NCBI GenBank assembly: GCA_028023455.1
Contig: JAQFVV010000001.1
Location: 22,893,401 to 22,957,400, forward strand
DNA from: Epiperipatus broadwayi
Lineage: Eukaryota > Onychophora > Udeonychophora > Euonychophora > Peripatidae
Direction of reading: 5' to 3'
DNA length: 64,000 bases
Both the position numbers and the translations under genes were made by a program. The notes under the pieces were generated by a model. That model searched no databases. It was not told where the DNA came from and saw nothing but the letters and a program-made list of their open reading frames with translations. How positions within the stretch are numbered: the first letter of the stretch is position 1; each line of letters starts with the position of its first letter. Below are positions 11,641 to 23,460 of this stretch, one piece after another.

Positions 11641-12792
11641 AGGTAATAATATTTCATATTCTTATTTCTATAATAGCCATTGCATCGCATTAATTCGTAA
11701 AGCCTCCAGAGACAAATAATTTGAACTCTATAAGCATGCATAAAATGAACTATTGATGTGCGTGTTTGTAAATGCTATATGATTTTATAAACGTCAAACA
11801 TTATTTATGCTTTCTCATAAGATATATTATAGTGTGTTAATTTAAAATGTGTGCGTTATTTTAGATTTATAAAATGTTTAAAATTAGTAAATGTTAGTTA
11901 ATAAATTGTCTTTAAAATTAAACTTTATTTGTCGGTCAATTCTTTTTATCAATTCTTTTTACCAATATCTCTTACAATTCTTTTCACCACTAATTATGTA
12001 TAATCTGTTAGTGATTACTAACAACTGAGCTAGTCGTGGATACTTAGGTGTTGAGTTAGTGGCTATTGTTCAAAGTGCTTTTATTCTTCTCTGAATAGAT
12101 AGCTGGCGCCCGTGTTTACACGAAACAAAAAATTGCTTTGAACTCTGGTATTGAACTCAACAGTCGAGAAGAAGTTATGTCCTGGAAATGTAATGCTAGT
12201 TATATATTTTATGGCTATCGTTTGGGCACACATACTCTCCAAGTATGTTCTTCTCTGCCTAAGAGACCGGTGTTTTGAACGACCCATATTAGAACCCGGT
12301 ACTATATATATATATGATTTGTCATTGAAGATTGTCTCTTAAAAAATCATAAATTTCTATAAATAGCATATTAACTTAATATTACTCAATAGTATTCCAT
12401 ATTTATGTGATGTTTATTTAGTTATTTATATATTTAAATGCTATTTAAAAGTAAGGTTATGTGTAAAATTAGTTTGATTAAAAGCTTTGCTCTGTCTATT
12501 AACATTGAGCTGATATGTGGAAAGCTTTAATTATCATTAAAAATTACTTCGAAACTTTAATATCAAAATGAACACTGTGATGATATTTAAATATAAATGC
12601 ATTTGTTATGTTTGAAGGGATGTCATTCTGTTTCCAAGCGGCTGATGATATTAGTTATTACTGAAACACATGTTCAGTAGAGTTTGGTTGATTTTTTTTA
12701 CCTGAAAAATGTTGAAGATTGTAAATTTTTTTGTTGTTAACATTATTCAATATTATATTTTAATTATTTAGTGTTTAATTTGTTATATATAA
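11641..12792. other. Unresolved stretch without recognised genes
   Basis: There are overlapping short frames on both strands near 12080-12340, but neither resembles a known family. The rest is A+T-rich. Confidence 0.5.
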
Positions 12793-13413
12793 TACACTCC
12801 ACCGGTTGATGGCATTGGTTTTCACCCAACGCACATCAGTATATCACTTTAGCGGCCTAATTTATGGCTAACACTATAAGTGGTATAGCGATAATAGGCC
12901 AATTGATGGCAATGTATTTTATGCTTACGTAACAAAATACCACGCCCATTGGGTTGCAAAAGTATTCCTCAAGTGAGCGCAATTGATCTATCGCTATGGT
13001 ATGATTTGATGGTAGCCATATTTTAAGTACACGAAACTCTTAAAATATTCATTAACGGAAAAGTGTGAAACAATCAAAGTAGTAGTACAAAGTAAGAATT
13101 GTCAGCCCATCGCACAGGTTTTTGTACAATTTGTAACTGAACACAACTGCGAAAGGTTAGGTTGGAAAGCAGAGTTTGGCCGAGTTCATGCGAAAATGCA
13201 CGTTTTTGCATGAATACGTGGAGAATAATACAATGGCAACTGCAAATGTAAAAAATTCATTGAAGCTAAGTGAATTACTGTCTAAATGACGATTTATTTT
13301 TTATTTAATTTGCGCCAAAATATTTATAACTTGTATTTTTTGTTCAATAAATGTCCAAATTATTTCAGTGAAAATTGTTGTTGTTATTTACATAATTGAA
13401 AAGAAAACTAAAC

Positions 13414-14046
13414 CCACTCTCCATCGAAAAAACAAACTGTAGGTTTATTAAAAACACAATGTTTAAGGATTTCTTAAAAAGCATAAAAATTAAGCAATAG
13501 CTTCTCGAAAGCATAAATGTAAAAAAAAAGAATATCAAAGAAGTTGATAATTAAAAATCAAACCAACCCACTTCCACCATCTAAAAATAAAGAACTTTTC
13601 GGTAGCATAAATATTAAAAAAAAATATATAAAAAAGTAAAAAGACAATAATTAAAAAGCAAACCAACTCCCCCCCCCCCCCAACCATCTAAAAACAAAGT
13701 GTTTCTTAAAAATCAAACCACCCCCTTCTACCATCTAAAAATAAAGAAGTTTTCGGTAGCGTAAATGTTAAAGTATATATATATATCAAAAAAAAAAAGA
13801 CAATAATTAAAAAGAAAATCAACCCCCTTCCACCATCTAAAAATAAAGAACTTTTTGGTAGCGTAAATGTTAAAAAATATATATATATATAAGTAAAAAG
13901 ACGATAATTAAAAAGAAAACCAACCCCCCTCCACCATCTAAAAACAAAATGTTTCTTTCTTTCTTAAAAATCAAGCCAACTCTCTTCCACCATCTAAAAA
14001 TAAAGAACTTTTTGATAGCGTAAATGTTAAAAATATATATATATAT
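13414..14046. repeat. Composite minisatellite, first block
   Basis: About seven boxes of the type CCACCATCTAAAAA occur in two alternating sub-repeats, one ending in ACAAAGTGTTTC and the other in AAAGAACTTTTCGGTAGC. Each composite unit is roughly 140-160 bp and ends in GTTAAA plus a TA tract. The block stops inside such a tract, where an insertion starts at 14047. Confidence 0.85.
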
Positions 14047-15448
14047 TATAACGTTTTCCGTTTTGCTAGGCCGCTACACGCTAATATAAACTGTGCGCGA
14101 GTTGATCAAGTTATGTCAAAAAGAAGAAAGTTGTATTTCTATTTCTAAAAAACATAACTATATTTCCTGATCAAACTCGGCCTATTAATTGTTGAGAATT
14201 ATGCTATTGACGAAATCAGCTTTTAATTTATTCAATATGGGCGCCGGGTTCTTTTTATTCTAAAGAGACCGCTGAAATCTGTCGCCAGCATGTCTCGCAA
14301 ATAAAAAAAAGAAAATACTTTTAAACTAATCGGTATTGCATCATACCGTAACGAGAATTATTTTTTTAAAATATTATTATTCCTGGAATTTATTAAATAC
14401 ATTGGCAAAGGTAAATTATATATTTAAACATCACTAAAATAATATTAATAAATTCAATAATAATTAATAACTATTATTAATAACACACAATGAAAAAGGT
14501 TGATAAAAGTAAAATCTCTTTTATTCCAACAAACTAAAAATATTTGTAAGTTAAATTACGAATTAACTAAATTGGAGAGAACATGAATCAATTTATAAAA
14601 AACAGTTGGATAAAGTAATTTACTAATGTTCACTTATTACAATTCATTTCCAAGATCTTGTATAAAATTATTTAAACGAAAGTCTCTTTAATAAGAAAAT
14701 TAATGTCTATATCGGGATTATTTTAAGACTTGTTTGCAAATGCTTAATTTTTGTCACAATCAGGAATAAGTATAACTTACCGGTAAGTTTTAGTGAATTC
14801 ACGATAGTTGTAGATAACTATGCATAGTTTTTTGGGTAGAATGAGCTCGGCCTTTTGGTTATTATTTGATCTTGTGGTCCGTTCTCCTAGTCGGTCATGA
14901 AGGCTTTTCCTGTTGTACATCTTCAGGCACGATGTTCGCAGAAGCTCCGGTTCACTCCGACATGCCGAATTATTTCAGTGTAGGGCGATCCTGGATGTAT
15001 TATTGTTATCCAGGACCGACTAGAGAGACTAACAGAACAAGATGTTCTTCAAACTGATCCCTGCCTTTTATACTAGAGGCCCAGTTTTCTGACTTCTGCG
15101 CATATCTTTTGTTTGTCAAAATATACGTTAATAATCCTATATATTCTTTATAAAATTTATGTTACAAAGTCTATGTTTTTTAGCATAATTCTGCCTTCTT
15201 TAATTAGTTGAAATATTTTTACTTTCTCTTATCTTTTTTTATTTTACTTTTGGAATTCTTTTGTTCTCTCCAATTCTACTTTTATTTTTAATTACATTAA
15301 AAAAATACGAAAAAATAATTTAACTTTCACTGTACGTTATTTTTTTTTTAAAAAAAAGTTAGTCAAAAAAAAAAATCTAAATTTACTTTTATTTTTTAGC
15401 TTTTACCAAATGCCAATATATTTGCAACGTATATAAATAAACGTTACA
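14047..15448 (-). mobile_element. 1.4-kb insertion in the minisatellite TA tract, LTR-like (minus)
   Basis: The minisatellite unit is interrupted within its TA tract. The inserted segment starts TATAACGTTTT and ends AAACGTTACA, near-inverted termini of the TGTAAC..GTTACA kind found on LTRs, and the array resumes at 15449. On the minus strand a TATA box (AGTATAAAAGGC near 15070) is followed by an initiator-like TCAGTTTG and a block at 14850-15060 that is less A+T-rich than its flanks, as in an LTR. No coding sequence is credible. A solo LTR is the simplest reading. Confidence 0.5.
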
Positions 15449-15610
15449 ATATATATAAAAAAAAAAGAGTAAAAAGATGATAATTAAAAAGAAAAACAAC
15501 CCCTCTCCACTATCTAAAAACAGAGTGTTTGTTTCTTAAAAATCAAACAAACTCCCACCATCTAAAAATAAAGAACTTTTCAGTAGCATAAATGTTAAAT
15601 ATATATATAT
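15449..15610. repeat. Composite minisatellite, middle block
   Basis: One composite unit with two CCA(C/T)NATCTAAAAA boxes. It continues the array interrupted at 14047 and is interrupted again in its TA tract at 15611. Confidence 0.8.
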
Positions 15611-16531
15611 TGAAACAAGCACACTGTTTCACATGTGTATGTATTCTAAAAACTATTTTACCCTCCCACCTTAAAAAACAGTAAATGTATAAAAAAGTCG
15701 ATCTTATATTTTTTTCTAGAAAAATATAGCAAAAAGTTTAGTTTATGATGTTACAAGAAATTCATTATTTTCTATAATTGAGAAAAGAAAATAATAAAGA
15801 TAAATCATTATTGATTTTATAGTTTTAAATTGCAATATAATTTAAATATATCACTCGTATTTATTTAAAGCTGGCATTTTGTTTTAATATTACATTTTTG
15901 TAATTTTTGGAATGATGTTTTCGAATAAAGTGTGATAATAACTTGAGGCAAAGTTAGCTAATTAAAAAACATGGCTTAATCCTTATGGTTTCTTGTCTAT
16001 CCCGCTGAAAAATATCCAATTCTGAAGAAACAAGGCACATGGGCTTAAATGTAAGCTGCAACAAATAAGATATAGTGGGCTGAGCTGCTAATCAATCCGG
16101 AGAGCAGAATATAAATAGTCAAGTTTAGAAGCAGATTAGATTTGATTTTAAAAAAAGACTTTGAAAGAGATTTAAAAAAAAATAAAAGATTTAAAAAAGT
16201 AAGAAAAGTGAAGAGTTAATAGATTAAAATTTTCACCTAAGTATTGCTTGACTGGTTAATTGACAGCTGATCTTAAGGAACCTTGGAATATAATATTTAT
16301 AGCCACTATTGATAATGGAAAAAGAAAACATTATTAAGAAAAACATAACGATGGAAGGCTAACGTAACAGCTTTACCTCTTCATCAAGCCATGATTTTCC
16401 AAGATTTGCCTGAGTAGATAGACATCACAGAAAGCCAATAATGCCATCTAGCTGAAATAAAATGGCCCCCTTTTTGAAGGGACAAACTGGATATAAGAAA
16501 GGTAACAATTTTATACATAGTTAATACTTAT

Positions 16532-16835
16532 ATGGGTTTATAAAAGACAAACAACAAAACTTCTTTCTTAGAAAATAAAAAATTATGAATAAAAATAGCT
16601 ACGTAAAAATACGTTTATTAATAATAAATTGTAAATGCTAGATGTCTTAAATGTCAATCAAAAGGCATTTTAATCAATATTTATATGTGTTTATAAAAGA
16701 TAAAACAAAACATCTTTCTTAAAAAAGAAAATTATGAACAAATTTAGCTATGGAAATACATTTTATTAAAGATAAATTATAAATACTAAAATACCTATAA
16801 TCAAAATGCATTTTTAATAAGTATTGACTTCTCAT
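16532..16835. repeat. Degenerate tandem repeat, 2 x about 153 bp
   Basis: Units start ATGGGTTTATAAAAGA (16532) and ATGTGTTTATAAAAGA (about 16685) and stay alignable throughout. Confidence 0.7.
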
Positions 16836-17009
16836 CTACAGATACATTTGAATTAAAATAAACTAAAAAACGAATACTTATAATGATTGATATTATTGAT
16901 TTACAAATAAATATACCTAGAAGAGTCAGAAATACTGAGCTATTACATATAACTAACTGGCTAATAAATAAATGCAGCTGCTGATCAACTTATATGAAGA
17001 AATATACAT

Positions 17010-17560
17010 CTGTGGCAGACCAAATTAATAGCTATGCTATATCACTAAATAAAAATTACAAATACTTACATGCATCTTGATGGTATATAAATAAAATAAT
17101 GAAAGACTATATGGATTATAAATGTTTACCTGCATATTGGTATTATGTGAAGAAAATAATGAAACTTATGCACATTTACACTGACTGGATTATGAATAGT
17201 CCACAAACTCAGAATTGTTCACATTACCTGTTTTGATAAATATAAATAAAATAATAAAAGACTATATGGATTATAAATGCTTACCTGCATATTGGTATTA
17301 TGTGAAGAAAGTAATGAAACTTATGCACATAGACACATATTTATACTGACTGGACTATGGATAGTCCACAAACCAAGAATTGTTCACATTACCTGTTTGA
17401 TAAATAAAATAAAATAATGAAGTACTATAAAAATTACAAATGCTTACATGAATCTCGATTGTCTACAAAGAGAATAATGAAACTTATGAGCACCAATGTA
17501 CATTGATACTTGACTGAATTATAGAAATCTTACAGATCTGGAATAGCTCATCTTACCTAT
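17010..17560. repeat. Degenerate tandem repeat, about 3.5 x 155-160 bp
   Basis: Units begin AATAAAATAATGAAAGACTA-like near 17091, 17246 and 17406. They share GAAACTTATG.GCAC and CACATTACCTG blocks, with partial units at both ends. Confidence 0.75.
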
Positions 17561-18220
17561 TTACCTACCTAAAATAGATGTACAGATGTGGAATGAAGAG
17601 TGCAAAATTATTCATGCAGTATTGGTAGACGTCTACTAGATAAAAGACCCTTTGAATTCTTTACCTAAGATAAATCAAAATGAGCCTTCATTTGAAGTGA
17701 AGGATGAACTTTATTAGAATGACTTTTAAATGAACTATTGATCAACAAACTGCTTCTGACCTTTTTATAAATGAACTGAAAATGAGTCATCACATGGATA
17801 TGAATGAACTTTGTTAGAAGGATTTGCAAATGAGTTTGTTAAATAAAATTGTTACTTAAAATTAATTTTAGTTATTCAGTTCAATTCTATTTTGTTTTTA
17901 TTGCATCACTCATCATTCAGTGCACTTGTTTATGAGAATCTCATGCCTCCTGAGCTACGTCTGGCATAACTAGACCCAGGTAAGTAAGTTTGTAGTGAGA
18001 TGGAACTCTAGTGGTGCCGTTTGGAAAACCAAACATAGAAATGTCTAGATGCTTCCAGCCTCTCTATGGTGCTACATCCTCTGATGAGCAGGAAATATTG
18101 TGGGGGGGGGGGGTTAACATCTGCATTGGGGAATGCCAATTGATAGTTCCTTCCTGCAACATGCTCATCAGGAAATTGTTACAACCGAGGTAATAAAGGG
18201 GTTGTATGGGTTTGGTTACA

Positions 18221-19205
18221 ATATAAAAAAAGGTAAAAAGACGATAATTAAAAAGAAAACCAACCCCCTCCACTATTTAAAAACAAAGTGTTTGTTTCTT
18301 AAAAAAAAAAACCAACCCCCTTCTACCATCTAATAATAAAGAACTTTTCTGTAGTGTAAATGTTAAAATATATATATATAAAAGTAAAAAGGTGATAATC
18401 AAAAAGAACCCCCCCCAAACCATCTAAAACAGTGTTTGTTTCTTAAAAATCAGATCAACCCTCTTCCACCATCTTATTTTCTAAAAAAAATATATATATA
18501 AAAAAAGAGTAAAAAGTCAATACTTAAAAAGCAAACCAACCTCCCTCCACCATCTAAAAACAAACTGTTAAGAATCAAATCAACCCCCTTCCACCATCTA
18601 AAAATAAAGAAGAACTTTTCGGTAGCATAAATGTTAAAAATATATATATAAAAAGAAAACCAACCCCCCTCCACCATCTAAAAACAAAGTGTTTCTTAAA
18701 AATCAAACCAACCCCCTTCCACCATCTAAAAATAAAGAACCTTTCGGTAGCATAAATGTTAAATATATATAAGTAAAAAGACGATAATTAAAAAGAAAAC
18801 CAACCCCCCTCCACCATTTAAAAACAAAATATTTGTTTTTTAAAAGTCAAACCAACCCTCTTCCACCATCTAATAATGAAGAACTTTTTAGTAAAGTAAA
18901 TGTTAAAAAAATATATATATAAAGAAGTTGATAATTAAAAAGAAAACCAATCCCCCTCTATCATCTAAAAACAAAGTGATTGTTTCTTAAAAATCAAACC
19001 AATCCCTTCCATCATCTAAAAATAAAGAACTTTTCGGTAGCTTATTTTTTAAAAAAAAAATATTAAAAGTAAAAAGTCGATAATTAAAAAGATAACCAAC
19101 TCCCCTCCACCATCTAAAAACAAAGTCTTTGTAAAAATCAAACCAACTCCTTTCCACCATCTAAAAATAAAGAACTTTTCAGTAGTGTAAATGTTAAAAA
19201 TATAT
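18221..19205. repeat. Composite minisatellite, main block
   Basis: About fourteen CCACCATCTAAAAA-type boxes in the same alternating two-part unit as the block at 13414. Each full unit ends in GTTAAA plus a TA tract and restarts AAAAAGNNGATAATTAAAAAG. Some units lack one half. Confidence 0.85.
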
Positions 19206-19353
19206 ATAAATTTTCCAAATTTGTAAAAAATTAAAAATATAAATTTATAAAATTTACTGTATTGTCATCCCATGAATATGTATATTGATGTGCTTTGGGC
19301 AAAAACCAGTGCCATCAAAGTGGTGGAGTGTACTATATGTACTAGTACCTATT

Positions 19354-21890
19354 GTAACTACAAAAAATAGTTGTCTTACAAGTTGGGTACCAATTGTAAC
19401 AATTACAAAAAATAGGGATTAATACATGGGAATCTTTGGTTACAGTGTTTCACAATTTGTAGAAGTGCATCACTTTAGGGCTGAATTATGAGGATATGGG
19501 AAACCATGATCATCCGCAAATAAACAAAATATAAAAGTAAACAAAAGGAGTGAGCATGAGCGATCAGTGCAGAACTAAATACTATAAGTTCACCATTATG
19601 CAAAAGTAATAATCATTCATCATGAGTGATCAACAATAAAAATAAATCATGAATCAATCTTGCGACTGTATTTGAAAATGATCGACTATAGACCAGGCTA
19701 ATTATTTAGCTACTGTCAAATCTAGGGCAAGAATACAAACAATAATTATCTAGATGAATATACTTAGGTGCTACTCAAACAAAATATAACAATTTGTCAA
19801 CGCTGAGGTACTAAAAACATCCCGACCATCGTCAATGCTCTGGCCACTTAGTACCATTAATTTACTGGCCAATTATAAACTAAATTTCTAAAGAAATAAA
19901 AATGAAATGTAATGCATGGACTTTAAAGGATATCCCTTTGCACCAACCAGGATCATTCTCTGCATGTCCATACACTAAACATAAACCTCTACTCCTTATA
20001 ATTGCTATGCACAGATCTAGCTCAGAAAGCAAGAACTCTGACTTACTGTGAACAAGAGATAAATAAATAAAGTAGCTTATTATAAATAACTAAATGATTT
20101 CTAGGTTTACCCTATTATAAGTAGTTTTATTGGGATCATTTAAAAAAAATCCTAGAACATTAAGTGTCATGAAACAGTCTCACACTGAAATTTATGAACA
20201 GGAGTTGGAAGGAATAAATACTATTTTAAAACAATTATTTAATAACTAATTGATTAACAATAAATAAAAAATTGACATGATAGTATGAAATTTCAAACAT
20301 TTATTTCATCAAAAAAAAATATATTCATAAAAATTATAATCATTTAGTTGATTTCTATTCATAAATTAACTATTTAATTCAAAATCAAAGATTGATTTAG
20401 CTTAATTGACCTTTAGTTTAGTTTTTAAGGGGGAGAAATAATGTTTCACACAAAAAAATTGTTTAAAAAAATATGATTCACAATTTGAAAAGATTATCTT
20501 TATAAAAGTATTTAAAATTATCAATTTTTACAAAAAACATTAATTTTATATGAGAAAAAAATTATTTTTACTATTAGTAAAAATGGAGTTCATGTAAAAA
20601 TACTTTTAATCATGGGTTGATTCTTTTGAGGAGTACATTCCAATTATAATGTCCAGTTTAATTTTCTTCTTGAAGGTTTTTGTACATGAACATGATTAAT
20701 TTGACATTTTCTTGGTTTGCAGTAATTCCAGGTTAAAAATAGAAAATTTCATCCATTTCTTTCACTAAAATTTTGAGATAAGACTAACGCAGACAGACTA
20801 ATGCTCTGGTTGAAGGCAAGGTTGCAGATTACTTTAGGCAGTAACTATTCCAGTAAAGACTGGTTATATGGAAGAAGATGACGTCTAGCTTTTAACTGAA
20901 TTTAGCACATGGTTTTCATTGTACAAACCATTTTTATGACTAAACTCCATATGCTGAAAGCTTGGTTAAAACTTTTCTATGCAATAGGTTAGTAAAGTCT
21001 TCTGCTTTTTTTTCTGGATTGACTTGACTGTTCTCTCTTCAACAGCTAGCTTAGGAATCTACCTACTTCTTACCAGACACTTGACTTATTCACACCCCCA
21101 TTTTTTTCTAGAACAGTCTTGCTTACAAGTCAATCATAATCTGTATCTAACATGATAGTTTTTATAACAACCAATTAGATAAATTTTTATAAATATAATT
21201 GGTCAGATATTTCCCTCCTTAAATTTTGACATTGAAAAACAAGTCAAGAACTTAAATTAACATTACAGAATTTTTGGCATTTCATTCTAATTTAAAAAAA
21301 AATTATTGCAAAAAGAAAACAAGATAATCAGTTAATTGCACTGATTTGATTTTTGCATTGAGGAGATATAAAGAGAAAAGAAGAAAAAACTAATTAAAAA
21401 TAAAATTTACTACATGTATTAAATCTTTTTTTTTTTTAAAAAAAAATACTATTAAAAATAAAACTATCTCTCTTTTAAGATTATAATTAATATTTATTAA
21501 ATAATTTACTAAAAAGAGATTTTTTTTCTTGATACATTTTTTTAAAGTAAAAAATTAAAAGCAACTGGTAATGAATAACATTGAAAAGAGAGAACAAAAG
21601 AAATTATTTATATGATTTTATACTCTTCTTTCTTCAACCAATATTTACAATTTACAATACATATTAAAATATGCATATTATAATTTTTTAAAAAAAAGAC
21701 AATTATTAAAAAAATTTGTCTAGAATGTTGCTACTACCATGTGAGAAGAAAATATTTTAAGTAATTTCAGACCTATTATTATTATAAAACATATGCATGG
21801 AAAATTTAATACTATTTTTTTCATTAATTAAATAACCCTATAATAAACCCGAGGAACATGCTGCCAACTTATCTAATTATTTTTAATGCA
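19354..21890 (-). repeat. Long direct repeat, left copy (putative 3' LTR)
   Basis: It matches 26357-28896 from ACAAGTTGG.TACCAA to GAGGAACATGCTGCCAA. Its outer (inner-facing) end near 21890 has diverged, and the expected GGTTACA is not visible there. Confidence 0.75.
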
Positions 21891-22969
21891 GCTATGCAGC
21901 AGTTGAACCCCTTTTTTGATATTTTAGTTTAATTTAGCTAATTTCATGTCACTACAACAAAAATTTATGTTAGTCATCCTTAGCTGTGCATTAAGATTTC
22001 TACAGACTTAGAAGCTGGGATATAATTTATTTGGTCATATTGAGTTATTTGGTCAAAAGTAATTGTTTTATTTTTATATATATATATATATTTTTCTCGG
22101 GATGGGATGATTGATGACATAATATATGCACACCTGCTTCCTGCACCCTAATGAACAGGAAACCTTATCACAGAACATGTTTACAATGCAGCATGAACAC
22201 CACAAAACCTTCAGTTTAATCACAATGCAACTTACTACTTGGAGGGTATATTGAGAAAAATGACCAAAGGAAGGTCTGGTCAAATGGAATATTTTGCTTA
22301 TTTACTTTGTCTTATAGGCTCTATATCCATGACTTTAGTTCTGTACCTGGTAGATAACTATTCTACTGATAGAAAACCCTGCTCCCCTGAGGCTTATTTG
22401 GAGAAAAGTTTAACCATTAAATAGGTGTAGTGTAGATATAAAAATTTGAAGTGTTATGAACACACTGCATCCCTATATCTATAAAAATATCACTGAAAGC
22501 AAAACTATTATACTTCATAATATTTATCCCCAATTTTTGCAAAGCATTTTTTCCCTCAGTTTCTGTTTCATCATTTCGCTTTTTCATGTTTCCTTGGTCA
22601 GAAGCATAACTGCATCCTGTTTTGGGAGACTGAGAATCATGATCAGATCTTTTATAATAACTGTTGAGGAATGATATACTTCTGATTTGTCCAATTGTGT
22701 ATGTTCTGTCAAGGGATGGGATCATATTCCTGATGAGTATTTCCTTGGTGATGGTTTGATCCATTTCCAGATCTTCTAATTATTCAGGTTTTGGTAGGAC
22801 TTAATGCTACCAGTTAATCTTTCTCTATTTTCTTTTCCATGGTGACACTGCATCTCTTCTGTAATGGTACCATGGTGGTGTCTTGATTTTTTGCTTCCAA
22901 TATTTGATGGATGTTCATATGTGGATTATTCTATGTGCTGATTTAATTAAAGATTTAAATCCCTTTTTT

Positions 22970-23460
22970 CTCAGCGTATGCATGTTTTTTACTGTCAAAT
23001 ACATTTAACATTTCAATCACCTGCTCAATTGTATGCCTGTGTGCAAATTTACATTCTTCCAATATGGCTTGGGAAGCTATGTCTTAATATTCTTATTATT
23101 TGTAATTTTGAGAAGATCTACAATGAGTGCTCTCAATTTTGCCACTTGCTTTCTAAAAAATGGAGTATTGCTCACCAGGAGGATACTTCTCTTGGAATAC
23201 TTTATTTTTAGTTCCTTCCTGGTAATCCTCATTTCAAAAGCACTTCATGAATGGTTGCTTAAACTCATTAAAATTATGAGGGTCAATGAATAATGAGTCC
23301 CAACATGTCTGGGATGCACCTTGAAGATGGCTACAAGCTATTGCTAGCTTTGCTTCTTCAGTCTGTAGCATTAATGCTGAAATATCTTTTTATTGTTAAC
23401 AAATTCAATAGGTGCCTTACCAGCATTTCCTGAAAAAGTCATTATTTTAAAGAACTGGTT
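22970..23460 (-). pseudogene. gag/capsid-like relic of the LTR retrotransposon
   Basis: On the minus strand a frame starting MTFSGNAGKAPIEF near 23440 shifts by one base. It continues through ALMLQTEEAKLAIACSH, LQGASQTCWDSLFIDP and FNEFKQPFMKCF before a stop. Further pieces in other frames (EECKFAHRHTIEQVIEML, FDSKKHAYAEKK) follow down to about 22975. The pattern of an alanine-rich helix, LxGxAxxxW, then a phenylalanine-rich segment is that of retrotransposon capsid domains. The first Trp of the usual WW pair is Cys here. Frameshifts and stops make it non-functional. The 115-codon frame at 22417-22764 lies downstream on the same strand and may be a further remnant, but I do not recognise it. 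Confidence 0.55.

Larger units (their letters stand above)
15611..18220 (-). mobile_element. 2.6-kb insertion in a second TA tract of the same minisatellite
   Basis: The segment starts TGAAACAAGCACACTG directly after an (AT)n tract and ends TTTGGTTACA directly before ATATAAAA, after which the array resumes. TG..CA ends and the GTTACA terminus match the neighbouring insertion. It contains its own tandem repeats (16532-16835; 17010-17560) and a block at 17930-18215 that is less A+T-rich. No coding region is recognised. It is probably another LTR-type or related element; orientation is inferred from TGTAACC on the minus strand. Confidence 0.45.
12793..19332. mobile_element. Inverted-repeat-bounded composite element filled with minisatellite
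   Basis: The left end, TACACTCCACCGGTTGATGG, recurs inverted at the right end (ending GGTGGAGTGTA). The match extends imperfectly for about 50 bp inward on each side. Most of the interior is a composite minisatellite (13414-14046, 15449-15610, 18221-19205) plus two insertions. No transposase was seen. The ends are compatible with a CACT-type DNA transposon with a TA target, but this is inferred, and two independent inverted fragments would look similar. The element at 39304-40577 has the same build, and both contain an ACTCTTAAAAT..TTCATT segment. Confidence 0.45.

Noticed and set aside
12100-12125. TGGCGCCCG as a lysine-tRNA primer-binding site of an LTR retrotransposon
   Set aside because: Only about nine bases match, no LTR end in CA precedes it, and no second LTR was found.
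18070-18180. CTGATGAGCAGGAAAT and a nearby inverted CTGATGAG as possible hammerhead ribozymes
   Set aside because: There is no room for stem II between CTGATGAG and GAAA in the first, and no GAAA after a paired stem in the second.
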